From Strongylocentrotus purpuratus (taxonomy: Eukaryota > Echinodermata > Echinoidea > Camarodonta > Strongylocentrotidae): a DNA stretch of 64,000 bases. The notes beneath the pieces were generated by a model. That model saw only the letters and a list, made by a program, of their open reading frames with translations. It did not search any database and was not told the DNA's origin. The stretch covers positions 49,412,685 to 49,476,684 of the forward strand of contig NW_022145606.1 in the NCBI RefSeq assembly GCF_000002235.5. The letters run 5' to 3'. Made by a program: the position numbers and the translations under genes. Numbering within the stretch: position 1 is the first letter of the stretch; the number at the start of each line of letters is the position of its first letter. Positions 11,632 to 25,260 of this stretch are shown piece after piece.

Positions 11632-13340
11632 CACTGTCGCTCATAAAGGTGGAATATTTTAGATTTACCCCAATTTATAGAATTAAAAAAAAAATTATTT
11701 AAAAATAGTAGATCTAGATAATAGTTTACATTCTCAGATTTTATTAAATTTTAATTTGCTAATGTGTTTTTTTTCGGGACTGCTAAAGCATTGTGTATGC
11801 TACTATGCTTATACACTAGGGATTCACGCCCTCAAGTCATAAATGACAGTAATGAGGATTAATGCCCCACAAAAGGGCACTAATATAGCACATCGACACG
11901 GTTTTGATCCTGGGGCCTCACAGTTACGAGGCCATTGCTTTGTCACTGAACCATGACTGTACGCAGCGGGGGCTAGGGTAGGGGGCAGTTTCCATAAATA
12001 AAATAAAAAAAGAAAATGCAATGAATTCTCAATAATTTATTGCATTTTACCCCGGTCCCCAACATAAAAAAATCCTCTGGACGGCCATGCATTATGGCTC
12101 AAGGCATGGACACACAGAAGACTGGTTTATGTTGGGAACCGGGGTAAAATGCAATAAATCATTGAAAATTTATTGCATTTTCTGTTTTTTATTTTATTTA
12201 TGGAAACTGCCCCCTACCCTAGCCCCCGCTGCGTACAGTCATGGTTCAGTGACAAAGCAATGGCCTCGTAACTGTGAGGCCCCAGGATCAAAACCGTGTC
12301 GATGTGCTATATTAGTGCCCTTTTGTCGGGCATTAATCCTCATGACTGTCATTTATGACTTAACCCTAATAAGGCCGGGCTATTTGAAGTCTTAGTAGGG
12401 CCGGGGGGGGGGGGCCATTATGGCCCCCCCTCAAGATCTCGGCCGCGAAGCGGCCGATCGCCGCGAAAATTTGCACGCATGTCAAGTGAAGTGTAAAGAA
12501 TAATATGATCATTTCAATTTTTTGAAAAATTCACTCATTTGCATATTTATGGTAATTTATGCAAATAAAGTCATAAAAATCACATTTTTACCAATAAATC
12601 ATATATTATTCATATTTAAGCATTCTTTTTCACTAGATATATTCATTAGACCATTCTGAACAATAATAAGACAAAAAAATTGGAAGAGCCAGCTTATTTC
12701 TTATGTTATCCCTTGTTTTGATAATTTCTTATGTATTTCATTGTTTTTTTAACTTATGTATTTCATTGTTTTTGTTGTTTTATTTTATCTTTTACTACAA
12801 TTCAACTATTTTGACTCCCAAAACAACCATCTAAGCTTTAAACAAGACCCAATAACCCATGTTTGATCTGCTTTTAGGAAAAATGACTTTGCCATACGTT
12901 TTGTACACAAATCACGAAAATGAGCGATTTTCAGGCTGACATGCGAAGACAAAAGGTCACGTGACCTTGTAACCGTAGGTCCGATTTTCAAAAAAATTAT
13001 TTTAAAAGTTGCGCAAGACTCAAAAGAAAAAAGTCAGCGAGCGGCGGGGCGCCATCCATATGCGTTCCCGAGCAATCGAAAAAAATGTGGAGGGGGGGGG
13101 CCATAATGGCCCCCCCCGGCCTTATTAGGGTTAAGGGCATAGGTCCCCTAGTTGATAAGCATAGTAGCATACATATGCTTTAGCAGTCACGCAAAGCACA
13201 AATTGGCAAATTATTGTTCAATAAAATCTGAGAATGTATACTATTATCTATATCTAGATCTATTATTTTTAAATTATTTTTTAAATAATAATTTAAATTG
13301 GGATAAAAAAAATATATATTCCTCTTTATGAGCGACAGTG
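11632..13340. mobile_element. Palindromic TA-type (mariner/Tc1-like) MITE, copy B
   Basis: Termini CACTGTCGCTCATAAAG (11632) and its inverse CTTTATGAGCGACAGTG (ending 13340), each flanked by TA. Long inverted arms meet near 12080. The TTAA-flanked element 12364-13130 is nested in the right arm; without it the element is about 0.94 kb. No transposase is visible. The mariner/Tc1 assignment rests only on the TA flanks and terminus style. Confidence 0.75.
12364..13130. mobile_element. piggyBac-like MITE with TTAA target duplication
   Basis: Termini CCCTAATAAGGCCGGG and its inverse CCGGCCTTATTAGGG are flanked by TTAA at 12360-12363 and 13131-13134. The mirrored arm in copy A (5763-5770, minus strand) shows the empty site with one TTAA. 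Next to the ends lie G/C homopolymers and GGCCATTATGGCC-like words, then CTCGGCCGCGAAGCGGCCGA. The interior is AT-rich and non-coding. TTAA duplication and a CCC start are classic piggyBac-superfamily traits. Confidence 0.85.
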
Positions 13341-13411
13341 TATTTATGAACAATTTTCACGCATGCATGCATACAGTTGATGGATATAGCAAGTAGAGAA
13401 CCCCCCCCCCC

Positions 13412-13442
<31 letters not shown>

Positions 13443-14348
13443 ATTGTATGAACGTTGACAAAAGGTGTGCTCCGTCGTTCTTTGTGGATAGATTAGTATG
13501 AATATGATTTCCATGGTCATCAATAGTACTCAGTATAGAGTACTATTGATAGTGTTAACGTCTTATTCGCTCGTCGTCCAGGTTACTGGTTCCTTACAAC
13601 AGAGCATGTGTATGAGGTTCACCGTAGGAAGGGGGCAAATTCAATGGTTGGCGCCTGGGTGATCATCACGCCATTGTTTGGCACAACATTGCTTGGATCA
13701 GCACCTTGACAACTGCGCCAGTATGACGTCATACTTCGGTACCCTATGCGCCCGCCTCCTTTTTGTGGTTTCTTGTTATTTTATAGTTCTCGCTCAGTGA
13801 TATTTAAGAAGTAAAGATCAAAATAATTTTAAAAGAAAAGGCATAGTACTGATAATGTACAACACATATTTTACATTTTATTTTATGTATAGTGTATTTA
13901 AAAAGTATTACGTGCCATTTGCAGGCCAACAAAGTGAAAAGGTTAAATTCCAACGGCATTTGAAAGATATTACTAATTCAGAACTTCCCTTAAAAAGGGG
14001 CTTGAAAATGCTCGCCCCCCCCCCCCTCACTCAGGGGTCGGAATGACCGCATACGTGTTACCAACATGTCCGGTAAAGGGGTACTTTTCGTGCGTCAAAG
14101 TCCGGCCCGAGAATTGTAAAAAAAAAGAAGGTGTATTTGACTTTTCACCCGGAGATTTCTTTAAAAAGGGGGTGTTTTTTTTTTTTTTTTTCCTCTCATC
14201 TCTTTGGACTCCTGAGAAATTATTCCGAATTTAGGGGGGTACAGTGAACATTTTTCTTGATTAAGGGGGGTCTCCAAGGCAGGAAAAGCCCGCGAAAAGC
14301 CCGCGAAAGGGGGGTTCGGAAATGTTGGCAGTCCTCAGATAGGGGGTG

Positions 14349-14430
14349 CTTTCAAAAAGAGGGAACAAGCATATGCGTACCCTAAATAATGCTTTAGGGT
14401 ACGCACATGATTGTTCCCTCTTTATGAAAG
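14349..14430. repeat. Hairpin counterpart in copy B
   Basis: 38-base arms (14349-14386 and 14393-14430) with a few mismatches. Equivalent of the perfect hairpin in copy A. Confidence 0.85.
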
Positions 14431-16248
14431 CTTTAGCTGTTGGGTGAGCGCAAGAGGGCAGCTCGAACTGTTCAAGTCACTTGTTTTGTTAGGGTATGGG
14501 AACTACATGACAAGTGCTATTGTAATAAGAAACTGTACATGTAGGCATACCGTTTGGTTTTGAATGGTACAGAGTGCAGATTTATTTGACATAATTTGTT
14601 ACTTTTTTCTATATTACATACTTTCAGAAAACCTGAATTGGAACAATAACACCACAAAAACAGACACATTTGGGAACTTTACATGTATATGGACTTAAAG
14701 AGACCATGATTTCTTTTTTTGTTCTAAATTGTAATGCGTTGATTTCCTCACATTCATTAAAACACATCCGCCTCCCAAAACCACACCCACATTAACACAC
14801 TCACATTAACAACATTAACAAAGCCCTCTATATAATATCGAGGTGAAAACGGGCACTTCTTATAACCTAAACATATATCTTATTAAAAACAGTATAAAAT
14901 ACTCACTTTATTTGTATAATCAATTAGTAGGCCTTGAAGTGTAGGTCAATGACGTCATTCACTGCCTTTAGTGGAGGTACAAGATGAGTTGTTTTGATTT
15001 AAAGATACTTGAGTCATACATGAACTATACACAATTGGTTTGGACTTCTAAGGATGTTGTCCGAGGTACTATTCCGCGTACTAAGGCCCCGCCTGACGCG
15101 TACGACATTCTATAAACGGCTCAAACTATTGTAACATGTGAGAACGAAGCAAACTTAAACAAGAGTCTTTCGACTCACAATTCCAGCCAAATTATTCGCG
15201 GGCTTTGCGCGGTTGCACCATATTCGCGTTGGTCCTATCATTCTTTCATGAGATCGACGGTTGCTATCAACAACTATACATAACTCGCATGCGGGGGGGG
15301 GGGGGGGGGGGGGTCCCCTTGGTTTTCCCTCTCTCCAATCCTTTTTTTTTTTTTTTTTACAGATTACTAATATCACCCTCAAAGGGGTGAATCAACAATT
15401 GGCACTTATATTATCGATTTTTTTTTTTTTTTTTGAATGGATGATCGACTGCAGCAAACAACGATGAAAGAACACAATATACTTCATCATGCAATGAGAA
15501 CAGCAATCACGAATTATAATCTGTATTTTCGTTACTGACATTGCCATAGTGATGACCTAGGAGAAAGGTGGATTTCGTCGTTTGCTCAAGAACAAAATTT
15601 GTGAATTACTTTAATTACGTACTTCTTTCAACATCGCACACATTATAAATGAACAATCCTCACACATAAAACAAAGGAAAACAAAAGAAAACTAAATAAA
15701 ACACAACAAATCAAACCAAACTTAAATAAAACCAAAATAAGCCAACATTAAACAAAACAAGACAAGAAAAAAGAAACTTAAACAAAACAGACATATTAAC
15801 AAATACCCACTCACGTGGTAGCAGTTTTGTAAAGAAATAAATTAGGTTGAAATCTGGTAGTGCTTTTGTATTGTGTAAGAAACTGTGTGAAAGCTATGGA
15901 AATGTCTGAAGGACAAAAGTATTTTGCATGGTGGGAGGCTTTAGAATCAAAATGATAGGATATTGTCTCAGTCTTGTTAGTAGTACATGCATTGTACATA
16001 TAATTGCGTATATGGGACTACACTAACATGTGGAATGTATTACTGGTCTATAACCTTTAGTTAAAACTTCTCTCATTAAAATATGAGGGTACTACAAGAG
16101 CCATCCTTTTATTCAGGGGACTTTTTTTTATACGATACTCTTTCACTCAAACATGAAATGAATAAAACAAGCTCACAAATAATGTTCACCTGTTGCTGAA
16201 CCCTACCTTCTCTTACAAATTATACAGCTGTAATGAAGAATGACTGTA

Positions 16249-16634
16249 GTATGAAAGCATTCGAGCATGATTGACGATTACTGCGATGAAAGATAATGAC
16301 GTGATTATGGCTTTAGTCCCACACGAAGGTTGTAATGGTTGTAAGAGGAGGGGGAAAAGAGGAAAAACCTAGGGAGCCTACACAATAGACATGGACAATC
16401 ATATCATTATTATAGATATCCATAACTCTTTTATCAATTAGAGGACCAACTCAAAGTTGCCGCCACTCCATCAATGTTGATTTTTTTTTTTTTTTTGAGC
16501 CAGCCACGGCACTGTCTGGTTAATTTATTATGTATGTCTCCTTTGCCGAAAGTCTAAAAATGGTTGGGTAAAATTTGACCAATATTGACGATTTATACCC
16601 CGTCCCTCTCTGTCTCTCCTTCTCTCTCTCTCAC

Positions 16635-16681
<47 letters not shown>

Positions 16682-16784
16682 CTTAATATATATATTTTGT
16701 ATCTCCTTCTATCCCTCTCTTTTTCTTACTCTATCTCTCTATCTTACTCTTTTATTATTTCTCTTTCACTTTTGCCCCCACCCA

Positions 16785-16838
<54 letters not shown>
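16249..16838. repeat. Segmental tandem duplication, truncated copy C
   Basis: It repeats the leader block (16249-16521 matches 1018-1287) and the start of the body (16522-16838 matches 1288 onward, including the TC-rich tract). It stops at the (TC)n run before CAAAGGTTGCACGTAC. The stop inside a simple repeat suggests slippage or ectopic recombination at that tract. Confidence 0.88.
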
Positions 16839-17580
16839 GGTTGCACGTACATTTGTGAAAACATGCCCATCCACACAATCAGACAATAATGAAGTGTCGA
16901 TCGCTGGACTCTTTACGAACTCTTGTGATATGTATCCTGTATTAGGAATTGTCGTGTCGAGACGCGAGTTTTTGTAGATTTGCTGTAGCTTTTTTTTGAT
17001 AGAAATTAGTGGTATTTGCCCCCGATACTTTCACAATAAGATGGTGTATATCAAGAAACATTGCAGTGGCGGATCTACAAGGGGGGGGGGGGGGTAGGCC
17101 AAGTGAAAATGTGATTTGCATAGAAAAACGCCGTCATGTGTCCAGATCCACACAGTATTCGTATCGTCAGTGGGTCGAACCCCCCCCCCTTAACTTAACC
17201 AAACACAATGATAACTGTGTATTAAACTGTGACTTGATTTAAAAAGACGCTATCATGCACTGCTTGTTATGGTGTCCATTGTGTTAGTACATGTAAATGC
17301 CAGGAAAACATCACTTACTGAGGTTCAAAATAGCACCCCAAAAATATAGCATAACTTGGGCGCAGCCATATTCTTGATAATGTAACATAACAGGCGAACT
17401 TGTACCAAGCTCTAACGTGAAAGACTTTTCAATTCAATTGCAAACTATTTACTTTTCAATAAGGACAAATCATAGCTTAAATAACGGGGGAATAATTCAT
17501 TCAAAACAAAAATTATAGCACTTGACAAATCTATTTTATTTATGCGAAATTTTCACCGAAGAAGAACATCAATGTATTTA
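16839..17580. other. Single-copy spacer with a repeat end near 17060
   Basis: At 17064 the text CAGTGGCGGATCTACAAGGG followed by a G run resembles a widespread invertebrate element end, and a C run follows at 17180. No complete element or gene could be outlined. Confidence 0.35.
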
Positions 17581-20500
17581 GGGGAGCCTTCCAAAGTTGC
17601 GACTGTGCCCGGATGCGTCGGGGCGCCATGAATAGAAAGGTTGCGCCTCAAGAGACGCATTTAGGCGCAAAGGGGCGCAAAGGGGCGCAAAAGTCACCCT
17701 CACCTGATTCTTGCATATGAAAAGAAACTGTCTATTGTTGGTATAAACCCGCTCTATTCTTCTTGCGCCCTTTTGCGCCCTACCAGGCGATGGAAGATTA
17801 TCTCTCCCGCCTTTGTTCTCGCTCGTGATGCGCGATGCACAACGGTACAGCTTAAACTTGCTCTACAGAAAGTATTTGTCAGCCAAAGCCTGCCTCTTTC
17901 CCTCTTCCTGTTCTCGTACTGATAAACATCCCATTGTTTGTAAAAACTTGATGTATTCTTCTCGCTTCGCGATCTATTCTTCTCGCGCCGTTTTGCGTCG
18001 CAACGGGCGGGGGTATTATCTTTCCTATTATTGTGGAAGCTTTGCGATGTACATTGCTACAGCACAGCCTGAACTTGTCTGGTGGGAGCGTTTTTGTTTT
18101 GGGGGGCAATCAACACACTCGTTCATCTTGATCAGAATAAATTATGATATTTTTTTTCTGTTGTTGGTTAATTCCATAGCTCTTTTTAAAAGTGGGGTGA
18201 ATAGAAAAAAGAGAGCGGGATTATAAAACATGCCTTTCTAAAGGAAAGAATAAAATTCGGGAACAATACAACACCAACAACAACAAAAACTTATAAAAGA
18301 CGGAAAGACCAAGGACTATATCGAGATTTCTTCTTGACTATTTTCTAAAATGCTTTTTTAAATAAATTTCTTGAGGAATTTGTAAACTTTAAATAGAGTA
18401 TATTCCTGCAGACTACGTACAGTTACCGTTCTCGGACAAACTGTAGATTAATAAACAAAATAATAATACATTGGGGGGGGGGGGGGTTTGTCATCATATA
18501 ATAATCTAAGCCTTATCGATGTACGGTATTTACATTACAATACGCTGTTCATTTTATAAACTTGACCAATTTAGCGAATCATTCATGGATGGACCTCTTT
18601 TATGAAAGGCTTATCCCCCATCCTAAGAGGAACAAAAGATTGTAAAGAAGTAACTACTCTCACTGGAAGTTTACCGTTTTGAAAGAAGAGGATGTAAGCC
18701 TAAACGTAGGTCAATCGGTCAATCTACATGATAATACAAACAACCACTCTAACTTATATACCTTTACGAGGGCATGTAACCATTTTAGAGCAGGTTTGAG
18801 TAAAATATCTTGATCAACCTAAAGCCGGTCTTGGTTTGAGCGGGCGTATGAAATGTTCAAATGTTATGTTCTGAAAAACGACCCCTTACTCTTCCTCTCT
18901 CTCCCCACGGAATATCACTCTTGTCTTGAGCAACTCCGGCGGTATAGCCACGAATATGAGACTTTTCCTGGGCAAGGTTGCTACCATTGTTGAAGAAAAA
19001 AAAATGCAAGGCAACATAAAAACAAGTTTTCTGGCAATGAAGAAAAGCGAGTGCAAGATGAAGAAAATAATGTTTATTATCATTACTATTTTATTACAAT
19101 ATTGTAAGCATCATCATCATCATTTGATGTACCGGTTTACATGTACATGCCATCTACAGAACTAATCTTGAAACGAGGATTATCAAAGTTTTATTGACAC
19201 GATATGTTGAACGATAACACAGATGGAGACGAAGACAAATAAATTGAATTCTCACGTTGTTTGCACTTCTTTCTTTATTGTGTCATAACATGTAATGAAT
19301 TACTTTATTTTCAATATCATTTATTTTCGTACAAATAAAAGACTACCAAGACTACGGCGATTAACTCCTTATTAGCCACACCCTTTCAACAACAACGCGA
19401 TGCGGAAATAAAACACACTGAAGCACAATTCCAATTTCACGAAAGTCCTGACGTATTCAGTGAGGGAAGGGGAAGAAGGGAGACAGAGAGACAGACACAC
19501 ATAGACAGACAGATATAGATAGATAAATAGATAGAAAGAGAGAGAGAGATGATTGTGATGAATTATGATTTTGTTGTAATCTCTGTCATTGATTTAGCTC
19601 TTTCCATTACAAACAAAACAAATCAAATATGCGTACAACAATTCAATAAATAGTTTATTGATACAGCAACCTCATATCAAAATAGGGTTTTTAAGAGATG
19701 TATAGATAGAGAAAAATTAAGCGGGAGGCAAAAACTAAAACAAAATGAATAATTCAAGTTATGAGAAACGAAGTCGAAAGCATTCAAAGTAAATATTATT
19801 TTCTTTTTCGAGAATAAAACAATGTTCATCTCAAAATTCATTTCCCAAATAGTCCTATATTTGATTTGCGCATTACAAAAAAAGGGCATTTAGTGTAGAT
19901 CATGGCATAATGTTGGTCAGAATATAGTTAAAAAATGTGTCGAAAACCCATGTAAAACGAAGGCTTAGGCCTATTATCTATGGCTCGGTTGATAATCGGC
20001 CGAGCTTTAGCAGACGACAATCATTGACAATGGGGAAATGAATGGAGGTATCGACCGATCTGCGCGTGCGGCGGTGCTTACTCGATTTGTATTGTGAAGT
20101 ATTGAAAAGGAAAGACGTGAAGCTTCAGCAAAATAAGACGGCAATTCCCCTCAAAAATAACAGACTTAATTTTTTGTAATGATTAACAAAACTTACATTT
20201 TTAGAAAGGAAAAAGTCCGATCTTTCATTTTTACATTTACTAAAAATTATGAACATGACTGAATGAGGCGCAATGAGCAATGAAAGTAAAAAGCACCGCC
20301 AAATGATTTTCCATTACTGGCGATGTAACCGAAATCGCTCCGTCACAGGGGAAACAATCGCTGTGCGCGGGCTCGCTCTCAAAGGGTTAATAAACTAAAT
20401 AATAATACAATGAAAAATAATGCCCGATAATTGGTAACCTATATTGAATAGAAAGTTCCAATCGAATATATTTCACTTTAATGCAACAGCGATGTTGACG

Positions 20501-23117
20501 CGTCTACTTCTTTTAACGTGCAAATGTATAAGTTTTCAGAATTCTTGACAAATTGCGCAAAAAGGAGTCCGAATACGTGTTTAATAATAAATACTTCATT
20601 ATATAGGATGTCATTAATAATTATGAAAAACCTCTCATAATTATGTAAAGCTATAGAATAACTAACATCGATAAGAATAGAACAAGTTCAATACTATATG
20701 TTTAATGGACAAATAAATAGATCTAAACGCAACGATATATTCACAAATCTGAGCGCAGCCCTCTTCAAACGCATTAGCAACTATTAGCTGCTCAAATTTA
20801 AGAGCTGTCTTTTGTCATTGTTTTGCAATAACAAAGTGATTGTAAAAGTTACATGTAATCTAATATCCGTATGCGATATAACACCCAATGTGAACATGAC
20901 GTGTTCAGGCCTTATAACTATATACAGTGCACGTTAACAAAAAGAAGACTTTACTAGCGCTAGCTAGCAAAAATGAAACGTCAAAACCTCACGAGCAATT
21001 GAAGACAACAAATTGTTACGACAATTGCCACTATCAATACAGAAGAAATATTCGATCAAATTTCATGTTTTCATTTCATGTTTTCATTCGAATTGTTCGA
21101 GGTGAAAAAAACGAACATGATCATGCATTCTTTTTTTCCTTCTTAAATCGGTATGCTCTGTTCATTCAAGGTCCCATACGATTCAAGCATAATTTACAAT
21201 CTTGATTTGCAAATGATAATCTGGTAGAGTATATCGATTTCCCCGATGATACAGATATTCATTTTTTCGTAAAATTAATTATGCAGGGAGACAGTGTTCC
21301 TTATGATTCGAGCAGAATTTTGGTGAGTGCATTTCGAAAAAGAGCGTCGTCCATCTTTACCGAAACGTTTTGATGATGCAGGCTCCCGACAATACGGGTA
21401 TCATTTTTGTAATATCTTTAATTTGCAGATGTTTGTTTGTTTCGTATGACATATTTATAAACGCCCTATAATCTTATTTCAAGGAGAATCTTACAATGTC
21501 TTTGATTATAAGTATCATTTTTAAATCACGGGTTTTGAAATACAATAGCTGATATTGCGATGATTTACTGAACCTACGTTTCTATTTTTTAAATCGATCT
21601 TGCATGTGAAAGAACAGATTGATGATATTATGACCTATTTTGATCTGATGACAGAACGCTTTTCAATATTTTAGTATTTCTCCCTGATTGTTTGACCAAC
21701 ATTACATTGCTATTGTCCAGCTGAGTTTGTATAGGCTTTTCTACACTCGGCGCTAAAGGGATTGCGGAAAATTTCAACACTATTTGCGTTTCTTGATGAC
21801 CCAGTAGAACAAGAAGAATAAGGGCTAGCCCCCCCCCCCCCCCCCAACAAAACAAAACAAAAATGGCCCAAAATAACGCAATCATTATAAATTCCGTCTT
21901 CTACTTGATACCAACACATGGATCCTTATTTAAACAGCGAGACAGTTATGTAACAATGTTACGAGAAGCAATTCAACGAATTGTCATGGCCTGTATTTGT
22001 TCTAGAACGCACTTCGCTTTTTCGATACCACGTGGCCCCAATTCAGCACAATACATACGTATTTTAATTCTTCACAACAATGACCTAGATCTAAAACTGG
22101 CCGCGGTTGCAACCCCTCAACCCCCCCCCCCCTTCTTCGCAAAGAAATATTCGATAAAGTTTCTTTGGAGCAGAATGATAAACTAATTCTTCCTTTGTAA
22201 TGCATGCTCTTTTCTTACGATTTAGGTATAATTTACTTTGTTGATTTGCAATTGGTAATCTCCCTGCGAGTTTTGCGATATCCCCGATCATTTTCAACAT
22301 CACGGATTTTGAAATACGTTCTGTAATATAACGAAGATTTAAAGGACCTGTATTAAAATAACAGATTGATGATATAATTATGAATTATGATTTATAATGA
22401 TCATACGACAGGACTGTTTACAAGATACAACACAAATTAAAGAAAACAAAACAAGAAAACCGAAACATGCGATAACATCGCTATAAAAAGGAAATATACA
22501 CAAATTTAATGTAATATGAAACAAATCAAATGTCAAAACAAGAGAGTAGGGTAAGTATAAAATAATTGTTTTTTTCTTTTTCGTGAACAAATCCATTTGT
22601 ATTAAAATTGAGATATTTAACACAATCATGAACAGAACAGGAGGAGATGAAATAATGAACAATCATGCCAACGTTAACGCCTACAGAACTCCGATGTCGA
22701 GAGGGAAATAAACAATCAGAACAAAAATTGTAACCAATGTCATGTACGTAAAATAATATTAGAACAAATCAGTAGCCAGAGTCAAATCTCGCAAGACGAG
22801 AGGGACACACAAGCGGGCACTATACATGAATAACTAATGCGCCGGACCGGGCGCGAAAGGGCGCAAAAGCTTTTCAAAGTTTAAGCTCCCATTCACAAAT
22901 GTCAAGTGCTTCGCCGGGACACGCCTCGGTGGGCTTATCTCGTAACAAAGAGACTCCAAACAATAGCCAGATTTTAATGAGCTGGAAACCAACTGGAGTC
23001 CTCTCGTAGCCGACGCAAAAAGGCGCAAATGGGCGCAAAAAGGCGCCTCCTTTGTTCTCATATCCTGCTCTGCGCCCCGACGCGTTCGGGCACAGTCGCA
23101 ACTTTGGAAGGCTCCCC
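17581..23117. mobile_element. 5.5 kb TIR element with TTA duplication, no visible transposase
   Basis: 46-bp terminal inverted repeats at 17581-17626 and 23072-23117, starting GGGGAGCCTTCCAAAGTTGC and agreeing at all but two positions. TTA sits on both sides (17578-17580, 23118-23120). Direct GGCGCAAA-type words lie near both ends (17665-17692; 22850-22870 and 23016-23045). About 200-bp stretches around 21040-21250, 21450-21655 and 22140-22400 resemble each other, with shared words such as AACAGATTGATGATAT and GATTTGCAA. All frames are short and unrecognisable. The TTA duplication suggests a PIF/Harbinger-type non-autonomous element, an inference only. Confidence 0.75.
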
Positions 23118-23120
23118 TTA

Positions 23121-25078
23121 TGCAATTTGTACAATTTTAGTTCAAAAGATAATAACAGGTTGATGAAATGCTCCATCGCCACACACACACAGGAAAGAAA
23201 CATCCATACATGTCAATACATTTACTTATTAAACGAGTTCGTATTAGTACGTCACGTAATCAAGAAAATGGCGATGCCCATGTCGTGTTGGTTAACTGTT
23301 TATCATGCTAAGAATACCTTGCTTTATATCTCTCTCATACACTTTGGTGGGGAAACTTGTAGATTAAAGGGTAAGAATGCAATGATTCTCTCTGAATATT
23401 TCTTGGGGTGAGGTCTCCTTTAAGTTAGCATCTCGTGAGCCGAAATCACTGAACTTCACGCACTGCGTAGTGTAGAGTTCATTGACCCAAATATGCGCGT
23501 GTTTTTGTATGGTGTCTTCAAGTGTGTTATTTCGTCACCGGAACACTTGAAAAATATCATATGTAGATACATTTCATAAGATGGTGGGTGAGGGGGGGGG
23601 GTGACAGTTGACATTGCAATTTTGCCAGAGTATACACTTGTATGAACATTTCTAATCATCAGTGGATACACTTATACAAATTTCACACCAAACGTTAATA
23701 ATATAATGGTACTGAAATTAGATTGATATGCCATATACGTCAGTTGTGGTATGGCTGTATAAAAGAATGGCAACAAAGGTAGTTACGCGTTTTATCCGAG
23801 CTCTGTGTGTTATGACAAGAAATATCAAGCATATTACACCTCACGGCATCGTATAAAATAACAGGGAGCCATTTCCCTTCATAGTGTATGTTCCTGAAGA
23901 ATATAAAACAGCAGCAACAACAAAAACATCACAATGGCTCCGTTTAGTCTCATTTCACAACGCCCCCTATCGTCAGAGCATGGTCAGATTCAGCAGCCTT
24001 ACATGTTAGCCTATGGACGTTTTTTTTTAAATCGTTAAAAATTCATTTTTTGTTTAAACGAAAAGCACATCCACCCCGACATACGTTATCACTAGCTCTT
24101 TCATTGGAGCCCTCATGTCTCATTGACTTTTGAAAGTTCACACACCGTAATTTTTCAAAATAGGTTGCAAGCTCGTCATTGCCTATAATACACATGTGAA
24201 ACAAGTCTAACTTTGGACTCAGTTTACCAAGCGATTTGAAGATTATAGGTCGAGCACACGAAACATAAAAAGCATGAATTATCATAGATCACTTCTGCCT
24301 ATTTCATTATGTCCATTTCATCCAACCCCCCACCGTAATTTTTCCATTAAGTAAAAGCAAACATTTTGCCGAGTTTAGCAAAAACATGAATATTCATGAA
24401 CGGTCAGACAATACAGCCTTTTAGTACGTAACGTATAGTGAATGGGAATGGGCGATGATCCGTTCAGGAGGTAGAGGTCAGTGGTTTGTGCTGGCAATGT
24501 TCACAAGAGCGAAAATGAGACAATCGGAGCAATATGGCAACAAAATCAACGACGGCAACAAAGACGAGGACAAAATAATGAAAGGAATGTTGATCTAAAT
24601 TGGTTGATATGCGTATGGATACAAAATACTGATAATTTCTTTTTTTGTCCTTCGCTTTCAAAAAAAGAAAAGAAGGTAAGAGGACACTTTATTTTATTTG
24701 TTTTGGTCCCCCATAAAATCGCAACGACTCAGCCAGTCGCAGAATAAGCGGGGGTCGGGGGGGGGGGGGAGTCAATGCACAATGGCTGTCTGTTGCTATG
24801 GCAATATAAGTGTATGATCCACAGATGGATTCAGAAATACAAAATAATACATTTAAACAAATTAAAACCTTAAAGTCATACGAATTTATAAAAAAAAAAA
24901 ACGCTATTAATACTACTAATATTGCTATTACTACTACTACTACTACTACTAATACTACTACTTGTTGTTTATGTAGTCTAGTCTAGTTAAGCACTTTGAA
25001 CCTTAAGGTATTGTGCAAGGTGACAACATTAGGATTACAACACTAGCAATTTCTATGAAGGGGTTTTCTGGTTGTGCT
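23121..25078. other. Single-copy spacer, no gene seen
   Basis: No coding-like frame or paired repeat was found. It contains a G run at 23592-23601, another at about 24758-24769, and a (CTA)n microsatellite at about 24925-24962. Confidence 0.5.
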
Positions 25079-25260
25079 TAAAGTACAAGTCCACTCCAAA
25101 AAAAAATGACTTTCAATAGATGCAGAAAAATCAGACAAACCAATGAAAACAGTTTGAAAAAAATCGGATAACTGATAAGAAAGTTATGAATTTGTGAAAA
25201 AGTATTTAAAAATTTGGAACAATGAAAATCAGTACACAAATTGCCAATTTGGTTATCAGT
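25079..25260. mobile_element. Left half of a CAAGTCCACTCC-type MITE
   Basis: It begins CTTAAAGTACAAGTCCACTCC and continues with text typical of this dispersed family (AATCGG..AACTGATAAGAAAGTTATGA, TTTGTGACGTCATGTCCTC). No inverted right end follows, because a LINE begins here. It resembles the complete MITE at 27091-27626 at its terminus. Confidence 0.6.

Larger units (their letters stand above)
8912..16178. repeat. Segmental tandem duplication, copy B
   Basis: Second body, joined directly to copy A at CTCACAATTTATTATG with the 270-bp leader block missing. It matches copy A over 8912-11540 and 13356-16178. It alone carries the TTAA-flanked MITE at 12364-13130 and about 90 bp at 11541-11628. 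It has fuller ends of the palindromic TA-flanked element at 11632-13340. No gene is seen. Confidence 0.9.
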
